A DNA stretch of 64,000 nt from CALKAL01 sp051846895 (lineage in GTDB: Bacteria; Bacillota; Bacilli; Bacillales; Alkalibacillaceae): assembly GCA_051846895.1 (NCBI GenBank), contig JBPYCQ010000002.1:186001-250000 (forward strand), written 5' to 3'. This document shows positions 50,607 through 59,014 of the stretch, one piece after another. The notes under the pieces are model-generated. The model had not been told where the DNA came from, searched no databases, and was given only the letters and a program-made list of their open reading frames with translations. The position numbers were made by a program, and so were the translations under genes. Within the stretch, counting starts at the first letter, position 1; each line of letters opens with the position of its first letter.

Positions 50607-52310
50607 ATGAGACAAAGTCAAGCTTTTATTCCTACTTTAAGAGAAAATCCAACTGAAGCAGAGATCGCAAGTCATCAACTGTTATTAAGAGCAGGATTTA
50701 TAAGGCAGCTTGCTTCAGGAGTATATAATTTTCTTCCATTAGGAAAAAAAGTTTTAAGAAAGGTAGAAAATATAATTAGAGAAGAAATGGATTTAGCTGG
50801 TGGACAAGAAGTACAAATGCCATCATTACAACCAGCCGAATTATGGCAAAAAACAGGCCGCTGGAATACAATGGGATCTGAACTCATGCGTCTTAAAGAT
50901 CGTCATGATAGAGACTTTGCTTTAGGCGCAACACATGAAGAAGTGGTTACATCTTTAGTCGGGGATGATGTAAGTTCTTATAAGAAATTACCTTTTACAG
51001 TTTACCAAATCCAAGCTAAATTCAGAGATGAGAAAAGACCACGCTTCGGTTTATTGCGCGGACGAGAGTTTTTAATGAAAGATGCATATTCTTTTCACGA
51101 GAATTTTGATTCTTTAGATGAAACATACGATGTCATATTCAACGCATATAAACGAATTTTTGAAAGGTGTCAACTAAACTTCCGAGCAGTTATTGCTGAC
51201 TCTGGTGCTATGGGTGGAAAAGACACGCATGAATTTATGGCTTTGTCAGATGTAGGGGAAGATACGATTGCTTTTTCTAATGAGTCTGACTATGCTGCTA
51301 ACATTGAAATGGCACCTGTTGTTGATTGCGGTGAAAAGAAGAGTGAAGAACTACTTCCACTAGAAAAGGTAGAAACACCAAATGTAAAAACGATGCAAGA
51401 AGTTGCTGACTTCTTAAATCATTCATTAGCAGATGGTATGAAAGCTATTATGTTTAAAGTAGATGATCAATACGTCATGGTCGTTACACGTGGTGACCAT
51501 GAAGTTAATGATATTAAATTAAAAAATTTATATGAAGCGGATATCGTCGAACTTGCAACCGAAGATGAAACTAAAGAATTGCTAGGAGCAGGATTTGGAT
51601 CATTAGGTCCAATCAATGTACCTGAATCGGTAGATGTTGTTGCAGACCAAGCCGTTCAATATTTAGTTAATGCAACTTGTGGCGCTAATGAAGATGGTTT
51701 TCACTATAAAAATGTCAATCCTGAACGAGATTTTAAAGTAAAACAGTATGCAGATTTACGATTTATACAGGAGGGTGATTTATCGCCTGATGGAAAAGGA
51801 ACGATTAAATTTGCTAAAGGGATTGAAATAGGTCATGTCTTTAAGTTAGGGACATTATATGCTGAAAAGTTAGATGCCAATTATTTAAATAAAGAAGGAA
51901 AAGAGAGTACCTTTGTCATGGGATGTTATGGCATCGGTGTATCAAGAACCTTAGCTGCGATTGTTGAACAATATCACGATGAAAAAGGAATCGTTTGGCC
52001 TGAAGATTTAGCACCATTTGATGTACATTTAATTAATTTAGGTGCTAAAAAAGAAGATCAGGTTCAAATTGCTGATAATATTTACGAACAATTACAGCAA
52101 GCTGGGCTGGATGTTCTTTATGATGATCGTGACGAACGAGCTGGTGTTAAATTCAACGATAGTGATTTAATAGGTATTCCTTACAGAGTCGTTATAGGTA
52201 AACGTGCAAGTGAAGGGTACGTTGAATTTAAGCAAAGAAAATCAGGTGAGCAAGAAGATGTACAAATCGATCAACTAGTCAATCATATTCAGTCATTAAA
52301 ACAAAAATAA
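50607..52310 (+). CDS. proS: Prolyl-tRNA synthetase (bacterial type)
   Basis: Charges tRNA-Pro. The 567 residues are of the class II bacterial type with an inserted editing domain: motif 1 region (FLPLGKKVLRKVENIIREEM), motif 2 FRDEKRPRFGLLRGREFLMKD split as FRDEKRPRFGLLRGR and EFLMKDAYSF, the INS editing domain (about 225-400), motif 3 GCYGIGVSRTLAA, and the anticodon-binding domain (DDRDERAGVKFNDSDLIGIP). Starts 26 bp after rseP. Confidence 0.97.
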   Translation: MRQSQAFIPTLRENPTEAEIASHQLLLRAGFIRQLASGVYNFLPLGKKVLRKVENIIREEMDLAGGQEVQMPSLQPAELWQKTGRWNTMGSELMRLKDRHDRDFALGATHEEVVTSLVGDDVSSYKKLPFTVYQIQAKFRDEKRPRFGLLRGREFLMKDAYSFHENFDSLDETYDVIFNAYKRIFERCQLNFRAVIADSGAMGGKDTHEFMALSDVGEDTIAFSNESDYAANIEMAPVVDCGEKKSEELLPLEKVETPNVKTMQEVADFLNHSLADGMKAIMFKVDDQYVMVVTRGDHEVNDIKLKNLYEADIVELATEDETKELLGAGFGSLGPINVPESVDVVADQAVQYLVNATCGANEDGFHYKNVNPERDFKVKQYADLRFIQEGDLSPDGKGTIKFAKGIEIGHVFKLGTLYAEKLDANYLNKEGKESTFVMGCYGIGVSRTLAAIVEQYHDEKGIVWPEDLAPFDVHLINLGAKKEDQVQIADNIYEQLQQAGLDVLYDDRDERAGVKFNDSDLIGIPYRVVIGKRASEGYVEFKQRKSGEQEDVQIDQLVNHIQSLKQK

Positions 52311-52320
52311 CTATTTAGTT

Positions 52321-52351
52321 CAACCCTTGTCATTTCTTTTGGCAGGGGTTG
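52321..52351 (+). terminator. Hairpin after proS, weak terminator
   Basis: CAACCCTTGTC (52321-52331) pairs, with two G-U pairs, with GGCAGGGGTTG (52341-52351). No U-tract follows, so termination is doubtful; it lies 10 bp after proS and 40 bp before polC. Confidence 0.5.
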
Positions 52352-52391
52352 ATTCACTAAAACATGTTGTGTGTAAAAAGGGGGAAGCAAC

Positions 52392-55300
52392 ATGAACTTA
52401 TCTGGGAAAGAAAGACTAGATGTATTATTACAGCAAATAGGTATGCCACATGAATTAATCCAGGCCGAATTCCAATTAGCCTATTTAAACAAGTTAACTG
52501 TTTTAAAAGAAAAGCAACAGTGGCAATTTCATATACATAATGATAAACCTTTCTCATTTGAAACATATCAATTATTTACTGTAAAGCTAAAGGATGCTTT
52601 TCATCATATTGCAAATGTTGAGGTCGTCCTTTCAACCGACCAAAAAGATATCGATTCAAACAACTTAATAAATTATTGGAGTTATTTTATTAACTCGATT
52701 GATGACTTACTTCCAGCTTATCGGTCGTTTCTTTGTGAGCAAAAACCAGAAGTTGAGAATAATAAAATAATTATCTGCGCTAGAAATGAGACCGAAGCAA
52801 GTATGATGAAGCGCAAAGTTGATCCTATATTCGCTCATTTTTGTGAAGTAACAGGTCTTAAAAATTATCAAATTCACATTAACATTACTAAAGATGAAGA
52901 AGAAATTAAACGTTTTGAACAACAAAAACAAGAAGAAGAGCGAAACTACGTTGAACAAGCTATTAAAGAAAAAGAAGAACGTACTCAAAACAATCAAGTC
53001 AATCATCAATTACCTATTAAAATCGGAAATGACATTCAAGACGACCCAATAGAAATACAAAATATTTTAGAAGAAGAAAAACGAATGACGATCCAAGGCT
53101 ATGTATTTGACGTTGATATTCGTCAGTTGCGATCTGGGCGAGATTTACTAATCGTCAGCGTTACCGATTACACGGATTCTCTTCAAATAAAAATGTTTTC
53201 TAAAGGTGATGAACAAAAGGAACAATTTAAGAGTATAAAAACTGGCATGTGGGTAAAAGCAAGAGGAAGCATTCAAACGGACTCCTTCTCTAATGAACTT
53301 GTTATGATGGGAAATGATTTAGTTGAAGTGAAGCCGAAAGTAAGAATGGATTACGGTGATGAAGGACAAAAACGGGTTGAATTACATGCCCATACGACAA
53401 TGAGTCTTATGGATGCAACCGTATCAGCTAGCCGGTTGATTCAACAAGCAGCTAACTGGGGACATAGAGCGATTGCTATTACAGATCACGCAGTTGTTCA
53501 AGCTTTCCCAGAGGCGTATAGTGCGGGTAAAAAACACGGAATAAAAGTATTATATGGGCTTGAAGCAAACATTGTCGATGACGGTATACCAATTGCCTAT
53601 AACGAAAAAGATGTTCCGTTAGAAGATGCAACATACGTCGTGTTTGACGTGGAGACGACAGGGCTTTCTGCAACTTACGATAAAATCATTGAACTTGCAG
53701 CAGTAAAAGTACACAATGGTGAAATAATTGACCGGTTTGAAAGTTTCGCAAATCCACATCAAAAATTAAGCCAGACGACCATTCAATTAACGAGTATTAC
53801 GGATGACATGGTAAAAAACGCACCGGAAATTGAAGAAGTGATGCAAAAGTTTTATGACTGGATGGACGATTGTATTCTCGTTGCACATAACGCTAGCTTT
53901 GATATTGGATTTTTAAATGCTCAACTAAAACGAATGAACATTGAAAAGGTCACTAACCCTGTGATCGATACATTAGAATTGGCACGATTTTTATATCCTG
54001 ATTTAAAAAACCATCGTTTAAATACACTTTGTAAACATTTAAACATAGAACTGACTCAACACCACCGTGCTATTTACGATGCTGAGGCGACAGGATATCT
54101 AATGTGGAATTTAATAAAGTCATCAATTGAAAAAGATATGACAAATCATAATGAACTAAATCGACATGTTGGTGAAGGCGATGCTTATAAACGCGGTAGA
54201 CCTTTTCATGCCATACTATTTGCACAAACACAAGTAGGATTAAAAAATTTATTTAAATTAGTATCAACGGCTCATATCGATTATTTTTATCGAGTCCCTA
54301 GAATACCACGTTCAAAGCTTATTCAATTAAGAGACGGAATATTAATTGGTTCTGGATGTGATCAGGGGGAATTGTTTGATACGATTGCTTTAAAGTCTGA
54401 AGAAGAAGCAGAACGAGTAGCAGAATTTTATGATTACATCGAAGTTCAACCGCCAATGAATTATTATCATTTGATTGAGAGGGAACAAGTTCAATCAGTT
54501 GAACATATTAAACAATTAATTAAAAAGCTCGTAAATATTGGGGATAAATTAGGTAAAAAGGTTGTTGCAACAGGTAATACACATTATATAGACCCACATG
54601 AGAAAATTTATAGAAAAATATTAATAGCTTCTCAAAGCGGTAATCCTTTAAACCGTCAAACTCAGCCAGATGTTTATTTTCGAACAACGGATGAAATGTT
54701 AAATGAATTTTCCTTCCTAGGTGAAGAAAAAGCAAAAGAAATTGTCATTAAAAACACGAATTGGGTCGCTGATCAACTTGATGATATTAAACCTATAAAA
54801 GATGACTTATATACCCCTAATATAGACGGGGCGGATGATGAAATTAGAGAAATGTGTTACAGCCGAGCGAAAAGTATTTACGGTGAACAATTACCTGATA
54901 TCGTTGTCAAACGTCTAGAAAAAGAGCTAAACAGTATTATTGAAAACCGTTTTTCAGTTATTTATCTTATTTCACAAAAAATTGTAAAAAAATCATTAGA
55001 TGATGGTTACCTAGTTGGGTCACGTGGTTCTGTCGGATCATCGTTTGTAGCGACAATGATGGAAATTACAGAAGTTAATCCACTTCCACCGCATTATGTA
55101 TGCCCATCATGTAAGTTTCATGAATTTTTTACAGATGGTTCTGTAGGTTCCGGATACGATTTACCCGAAAAAGATTGTCCTGAATGTGGTACTGCTTTAA
55201 TCCATGATGGACAGGACATACCGTTTGAAACGTTTTTAGGGTTTAAAGGAGACAAGGTTCCAGATATTGATTTAAACTTTTCAGGGGACTATCAACCTAA

Positions 55301-56681
55301 AGCCCATCAATATACTAAAGTTTTATTCGGTGAAGATAATGTTTATCGTGCGGGAACGATTGGTACCGTTGCAGAAAAAACAGCGTTTGGTTATGTGAAA
55401 GGGTATGCGCAAGATTATCAACTCATGTACCGTCAAGCTGAAATTTCACGTCTAGTTAAAGGGTGTTCAGGCGTAAAACGTACGACAGGTCAACATCCGG
55501 GTGGAATTATAGTTGTTCCTGACGATATGGAAATATATGATTTCACGCCGATTCAATATCCAGCAGATGACCGTAACTCTGAGTGGAAAACGACACATTT
55601 TGATTTCCACTCCATAGATGAGAATTTATTAAAACTTGATATTCTAGGTCACGATGATCCAACAGTTATTCGTATGTTACAAGACTTAACAGGGATTGAT
55701 CCGAAAACTGTTCCAACAAATGACCAGGAAGTAATGAAAATCTTTAGTAGCACTGATCCACTCGGAGTGTCCCCTGAACAAATATTATGCAAAACAGGAA
55801 CTCTAGGTGTTCCAGAGTTTGGAACGCGATTCGTGCGACAAATGCTAGAGGAGACAAAGCCATCTACATTTGCAGAGCTCGTCATTATTTCTGGTTTATC
55901 ACATGGTACAGATGTATGGTTAGGAAATGCCCAAGAATTAATTAATAATGGGATTTGTGAAATTGGTGAAGTGATCGGTTGTCGTGATGATATTATGGTT
56001 TATTTAATGCACAAAGGACTTGAAGCCTCACTTGCTTTCACGATTATGGAGCACGTCCGTAAAGGTAAAGGCTTATCAGAAGAATGGATTCAAGAGATGA
56101 GAAAACACGATGTTCCTGATTGGTATATCGACTCATGCCAAAAAATTAAATATATGTTTCCGAAAGCTCACGCAGCTGCCTACGTATTAATGGCGGTACG
56201 TATCGCTTATTTTAAAGTGTATTATCCAATCGAATTTTATGCTGCATATTTTACAGTTCGAGCAGATGACTTTGAACTAGACACGATGATTCAAGGTTCT
56301 GAAACGTTACGTAAACGAATAGAAGAGATAATAGAAAAAGGCAACGATGCAACTCCTAAAGAAAAGAGTTTGTTAACAGTTCTGGAAATAGCTTTAGAAA
56401 TGTGTGAAAGGGGCTACTCCTTCCAAAAAGTAGATTTATACCGTTCAGATGCTAAAGAATTTATTGTTGAAGGAAATAGTTTAATTCCTCCGTTCAATGC
56501 CGTTGATGGTCTCGGAACAAACGCCGCGATTAATATTGTGAAAGCACGAGAAGAAGGGGAATTTCTATCTAAACAAGATTTAAGAGAGCGAAGTAAAATT
56601 TCTAAAACAGTTTTAGAATATCTTGATCAGCAAGGCTGTCTTGAGGGATTACCTGAAGAAAACCAATTATCATTGTTTTAG
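52392..56681 (+). CDS. polC: DNA polymerase III PolC-type alpha subunit
   Basis: Gram-positive replicative polymerase with built-in proofreading. The 1429 residues show N-terminal helical domains, an OB fold (near 235-320), a PHP domain (ELHAHTTMSLMDATVSASRL near 330) interrupted by the DEDDh exonuclease (VVFDVETTGLSATYDKI near 417; AHNASFDIGFLN; HRAIYDAEAT), and the polymerase core (VPDIDLNFSGDYQP; GTIGTVAEKTAFGYVKGYA) with the Cys4 zinc element CPSC...CPECG near 905-930, ending with a SLF-type clamp-binding tail. SD GGGGGAAG. Length matches PolC. Confidence 0.98.
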   Translation: MNLSGKERLDVLLQQIGMPHELIQAEFQLAYLNKLTVLKEKQQWQFHIHNDKPFSFETYQLFTVKLKDAFHHIANVEVVLSTDQKDIDSNNLINYWSYFINSIDDLLPAYRSFLCEQKPEVENNKIIICARNETEASMMKRKVDPIFAHFCEVTGLKNYQIHINITKDEEEIKRFEQQKQEEERNYVEQAIKEKEERTQNNQVNHQLPIKIGNDIQDDPIEIQNILEEEKRMTIQGYVFDVDIRQLRSGRDLLIVSVTDYTDSLQIKMFSKGDEQKEQFKSIKTGMWVKARGSIQTDSFSNELVMMGNDLVEVKPKVRMDYGDEGQKRVELHAHTTMSLMDATVSASRLIQQAANWGHRAIAITDHAVVQAFPEAYSAGKKHGIKVLYGLEANIVDDGIPIAYNEKDVPLEDATYVVFDVETTGLSATYDKIIELAAVKVHNGEIIDRFESFANPHQKLSQTTIQLTSITDDMVKNAPEIEEVMQKFYDWMDDCILVAHNASFDIGFLNAQLKRMNIEKVTNPVIDTLELARFLYPDLKNHRLNTLCKHLNIELTQHHRAIYDAEATGYLMWNLIKSSIEKDMTNHNELNRHVGEGDAYKRGRPFHAILFAQTQVGLKNLFKLVSTAHIDYFYRVPRIPRSKLIQLRDGILIGSGCDQGELFDTIALKSEEEAERVAEFYDYIEVQPPMNYYHLIEREQVQSVEHIKQLIKKLVNIGDKLGKKVVATGNTHYIDPHEKIYRKILIASQSGNPLNRQTQPDVYFRTTDEMLNEFSFLGEEKAKEIVIKNTNWVADQLDDIKPIKDDLYTPNIDGADDEIREMCYSRAKSIYGEQLPDIVVKRLEKELNSIIENRFSVIYLISQKIVKKSLDDGYLVGSRGSVGSSFVATMMEITEVNPLPPHYVCPSCKFHEFFTDGSVGSGYDLPEKDCPECGTALIHDGQDIPFETFLGFKGDKVPDIDLNFSGDYQPKAHQYTKVLFGEDNVYRAGTIGTVAEKTAFGYVKGYAQDYQLMYRQAEISRLVKGCSGVKRTTGQHPGGIIVVPDDMEIYDFTPIQYPADDRNSEWKTTHFDFHSIDENLLKLDILGHDDPTVIRMLQDLTGIDPKTVPTNDQEVMKIFSSTDPLGVSPEQILCKTGTLGVPEFGTRFVRQMLEETKPSTFAELVIISGLSHGTDVWLGNAQELINNGICEIGEVIGCRDDIMVYLMHKGLEASLAFTIMEHVRKGKGLSEEWIQEMRKHDVPDWYIDSCQKIKYMFPKAHAAAYVLMAVRIAYFKVYYPIEFYAAYFTVRADDFELDTMIQGSETLRKRIEEIIEKGNDATPKEKSLLTVLEIALEMCERGYSFQKVDLYRSDAKEFIVEGNSLIPPFNAVDGLGTNAAINIVKAREEGEFLSKQDLRERSKISKTVLEYLDQQGCLEGLPEENQLSLF

Positions 56682-56690
56682 TAGTAATAG

Positions 56691-56719
56691 TTGCATTTTT
56701 ATGGTTAGTATGGTATATT
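56691..56719 (+). promoter_or_regulatory. Sigma-A promoter of the rimP-nusA-infB operon
   Basis: TTGCAT (56691-56696), 17-bp spacer, TATATT (56714-56719) with an extended TGG just before the -10. It starts 10 bp after polC and places the start site near 56726, so the downstream hairpins fall in the leader RNA. Confidence 0.7.
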
Positions 56720-56758
56720 TTCAATTGGTAATGCAAAAGATACGGTAAAGGACTATTC

Positions 56759-56791
56759 AAAGAGTGGGAAATCCCCACTCTTTCGTTTTAT
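56759..56791 (+). terminator. Leader terminator/attenuator hairpin ahead of rimP-nusA
   Basis: AAAGAGTGGG (56759-56768) pairs perfectly with CCCACTCTTT (56774-56783), loop of 5 nt, followed by an interrupted U-tract (CGTTTTATC). It can end polC transcripts, and because it lies after the promoter at 56691 it can also attenuate the rimP-nusA operon. Confidence 0.75.
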
Positions 56792-56792
56792 C

Positions 56793-56814
56793 TCCCTGCT
56801 GAATTCAGCAGGGA
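56793..56814 (+). repeat. Perfect 22-bp palindrome in the rimP-nusA leader
   Basis: TCCCTGCTGAA joined to its exact reverse complement TTCAGCAGGGA (56793-56814). As RNA it would form a stable 9-bp hairpin with an AAUU loop; as DNA it could be an operator. It begins about 10 nt after the preceding attenuator stem and 36 bp before the rimP start. No U-tract follows. Confidence 0.75.
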
Positions 56815-56849
56815 AATTTATTGTATTTGCTGTAAAGGAGGCATTAGTT

Positions 56850-57320
56850 TTGAGTAAAAATATCGTTTCAATCACAGAAGAATTAGTGCAACCAATTGTT
56901 GATGGAATGGGACTAGAGCTCGTGGAAGTCGAGTTTGTCAAAGAAGGTGGAAATCAATTTTTACGCATTTTTGTTGATAAAGAAGGCGGCGTTGACATAG
57001 AAGAATGCGGAAGAGTTAGTGAACAGCTTAGCGACAAGTTAGATGAAGTCGATCCAATTGAAGAGGCCTATTTTTTAGAAGTATCATCACCAGGTGCTGA
57101 AAGAAAGCTAAAAAACAAAGATGATTTTAAACGGTTTATTGGATTTCATATTTTTATAAAAACATATGAACCAATTGATGGTACAAAAGAGTTTTATGGG
57201 GATTTATTATCGTTTGAAGACAACTTAGTCACTATAGAGATTAAAGAAAAGACAAGAAAAAAAGAAGTAGTCATTCCTTATGACAAAATTGCAAAAGCGA
57301 ATTTGTCTGTAACATTTTAA
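56850..57320 (+). CDS. rimP: Ribosome maturation factor RimP
   Basis: Assists 30S maturation. The 156 residues have the N-terminal domain (LVQPIVDGMGLELVEVEFVKEG, FLRIFVDKEGGVDIEECGRVS) and the SH3-like C-terminal domain (LEVSSPGAERKLKN then the beta strands to AKANLSVTF). Start is TTG at 56850 after AAAGGAGG. It opens the conserved operon with nusA and infB. Confidence 0.96.
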   Translation: MSKNIVSITEELVQPIVDGMGLELVEVEFVKEGGNQFLRIFVDKEGGVDIEECGRVSEQLSDKLDEVDPIEEAYFLEVSSPGAERKLKNKDDFKRFIGFHIFIKTYEPIDGTKEFYGDLLSFEDNLVTIEIKEKTRKKEVVIPYDKIAKANLSVTF

Positions 57321-57336
57321 AGAGGAGGTTTTGAAG

Positions 57337-58407
57337 TTGAGTTCCGAACTTTTTGATGCGATTGAATATTTAGAAAAAGAAAAAGGCATCGATAAAGAAT
57401 TTTTAATTGAGGCGTTGGAAGCAGCGATTGTTTCCGCTTATAAGAAAAATTTTAATTCTAAGACGAACGTACGGGTTGAATTAAATGAAGCCGAGGGAAT
57501 GAAGGTTTTCTCAAGATTAGAAATCGTTGAAGAAATCGAAGACGAACATACTGAAATTAGTGTTGAAGATGCTAAAGGGATTGACCCGGCATATGAAATT
57601 GGGGACATTATTGAGCGCGAAGTAACACCACGTGATTTCGGTAGAATTGCTGCTCAAGCAGCAAAACAAGTCGTTACACAGCGAGTTAGAGAAGCTGAAC
57701 GTGGAGTTATTTATAACGATTTTGTTGATCGTGTAGAAGATATTATGACAGGTAAAGTTCAAAGAAAAGATCAAAGATTTCTCTATGTACATTTAGGAAA
57801 AATTGAAGGTAAATTACCATTCAATGAGTTAATGCCAAATGAATCATACGATGTTCACGATCGAATTAAAGTATTCGTTACAAGAGTAGAGAAAACGAGT
57901 AAAGGTCCTCAAGTATTTGTATCACGCACTCATCCTGGTTTATTAAAACGTTTGTTTGAAATGGAAGTACCTGAAATCTATGACGGACTCGTAGAAATAA
58001 AATCCGTTGCCAGAGAAGCAGGGGATCGTTCAAAAATAAGTGTTCATTCTGAAAACCCGGAGATCGATCCAGTTGGAGCTTGTGTCGGTCAACGCGGACA
58101 ACGTGTTCAAACTATTGTTGATGAATTACGCGGTGAAAAAATAGATATTGTAGAGTGGTCAGAAGATCCTGTCGTATACATTTCAAATGCGCTAAGTCCT
58201 TCACAAGTTATTAAAGTCATTGTTAATGAAGAGGAAAACGCTACAACTGTCATCGTGCCTGATCACCAATTATCCTTAGCTATTGGCAAAAGAGGTCAAA
58301 ATGCAAGATTAGCGGCACGTTTAACTGGTTGGAAAATAGATATTAAAAGTGAAACAGATGCTAAAGAATTAGACTTAATAGAATCAGACGAACCACTAAT
58401 TGAATAA
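57337..58407 (+). CDS. nusA: Transcription termination/antitermination factor NusA
   Basis: RNA polymerase-bound factor that stabilises pauses and terminator hairpins. The 356 residues comprise the polymerase-binding N-domain (1-125, with DFGRIAAQAAKQVVTQRVREAER split here as DFGRIAAQAAKQ and VVTQRVREAER), S1 (130-200), KH1 (VKSVAREAGDRSKISVHS) and KH2 (LSLAIGKRGQNARLAARLTG). TTG 57337 gives the B. subtilis-like start MSSEL and lies 8 nt after AGAGGAGG; TTG 57331 is closer than usual. It lacks the acidic repeats of proteobacterial NusA, as expected. Confidence 0.97.
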   Translation: MSSELFDAIEYLEKEKGIDKEFLIEALEAAIVSAYKKNFNSKTNVRVELNEAEGMKVFSRLEIVEEIEDEHTEISVEDAKGIDPAYEIGDIIEREVTPRDFGRIAAQAAKQVVTQRVREAERGVIYNDFVDRVEDIMTGKVQRKDQRFLYVHLGKIEGKLPFNELMPNESYDVHDRIKVFVTRVEKTSKGPQVFVSRTHPGLLKRLFEMEVPEIYDGLVEIKSVAREAGDRSKISVHSENPEIDPVGACVGQRGQRVQTIVDELRGEKIDIVEWSEDPVVYISNALSPSQVIKVIVNEEENATTVIVPDHQLSLAIGKRGQNARLAARLTGWKIDIKSETDAKELDLIESDEPLIE

Positions 58408-58425
58408 GTAAGGGGGAAATTTTTT

Positions 58426-58692
58426 ATGTCTAAATCAAAAAAAGAACCTTTACGTAAATGTGTTATAACAAACGAAATGCTACCGAAGAAATCATTAATT
58501 CGCGTCGTCCGTAACAAAGAAAGGGAAGTTTTTGTTGATGAAACGGGAAAGAAAAACGGTAGAGGAGCTTATTTAAAAAAAGATCTTGAAGTCATCAAAA
58601 ATGCTAGAAAAACGAAAGTTCTTGATAAACAGCTTAATGTAACAATTGAATCTTCTATTTACGATGAATTAGAAAGTAAAGTGAGAAATTAA
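58426..58692 (+). CDS. rnpM: YlxR/RnpM RNA-binding protein
   Basis: An 88-residue YlxR-family protein; in B. subtilis it has been reported as an RNase P modulator (RnpM). Family motifs are PLRKCVITNEMLPKKSLIRVVRNKE split as RKCVITNEM and KKSLIRVVRN, plus GKKNGRGAYLKKDLEVI. ATG follows AAGGGGG. It lies 18 bp after nusA in the standard order. Confidence 0.94.
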   Translation: MSKSKKEPLRKCVITNEMLPKKSLIRVVRNKEREVFVDETGKKNGRGAYLKKDLEVIKNARKTKVLDKQLNVTIESSIYDELESKVRN

Positions 58693-58695
58693 AGT

Positions 58696-58998
58696 ATGAA
58701 TAAACAATTTTTAAATTTACTTGGTCTAGCTTATCGTGCAAATAAAATATTGTTAGGAGAAGATTCAATTATTAAAGATCTTCAATCTAAAAAAGTGAAG
58801 CTTTTAATAATTGCCCATGATGCCTCAAGTAATACAAGAAAAAAATTAACCGATAAATGTAAAAGCTACAGTACACCTTACAAAATTGTTGGCACAAGAG
58901 ATGAACTATCACACGCGATAGGTAAACAAAATCGAGTAGCATTTGCTATTTTAGATGAAGGTTTTGCTAACAAGTTATTGCAACTTATTAGTGATTAA
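58696..58998 (+). CDS. ylxQ: YlxQ, L7Ae-family RNA-binding protein
   Basis: A 100-residue L7Ae/L30e-type kink-turn-binding protein. Features are LLGLAYRANKILLGEDSIIKDL, the KVKLLIIAHDASSNTRKKL block and a C-terminal VAFAILDEGFANKLL. The start is 3 bp after rnpM. Role in Bacillus ribosomes or RNase P is not settled. Confidence 0.92.
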   Translation: MNKQFLNLLGLAYRANKILLGEDSIIKDLQSKKVKLLIIAHDASSNTRKKLTDKCKSYSTPYKIVGTRDELSHAIGKQNRVAFAILDEGFANKLLQLISD

Positions 58999-59014
58999 TC
59001 ACGGGGGTGAATGT

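Noticed and set aside
52311..52391. T-box riboswitch associated with proS
   Set aside because: The hairpin lies after proS, not before it, and no specifier-loop or conserved T-box sequence is visible; the 26-bp gap before proS is too short for one.
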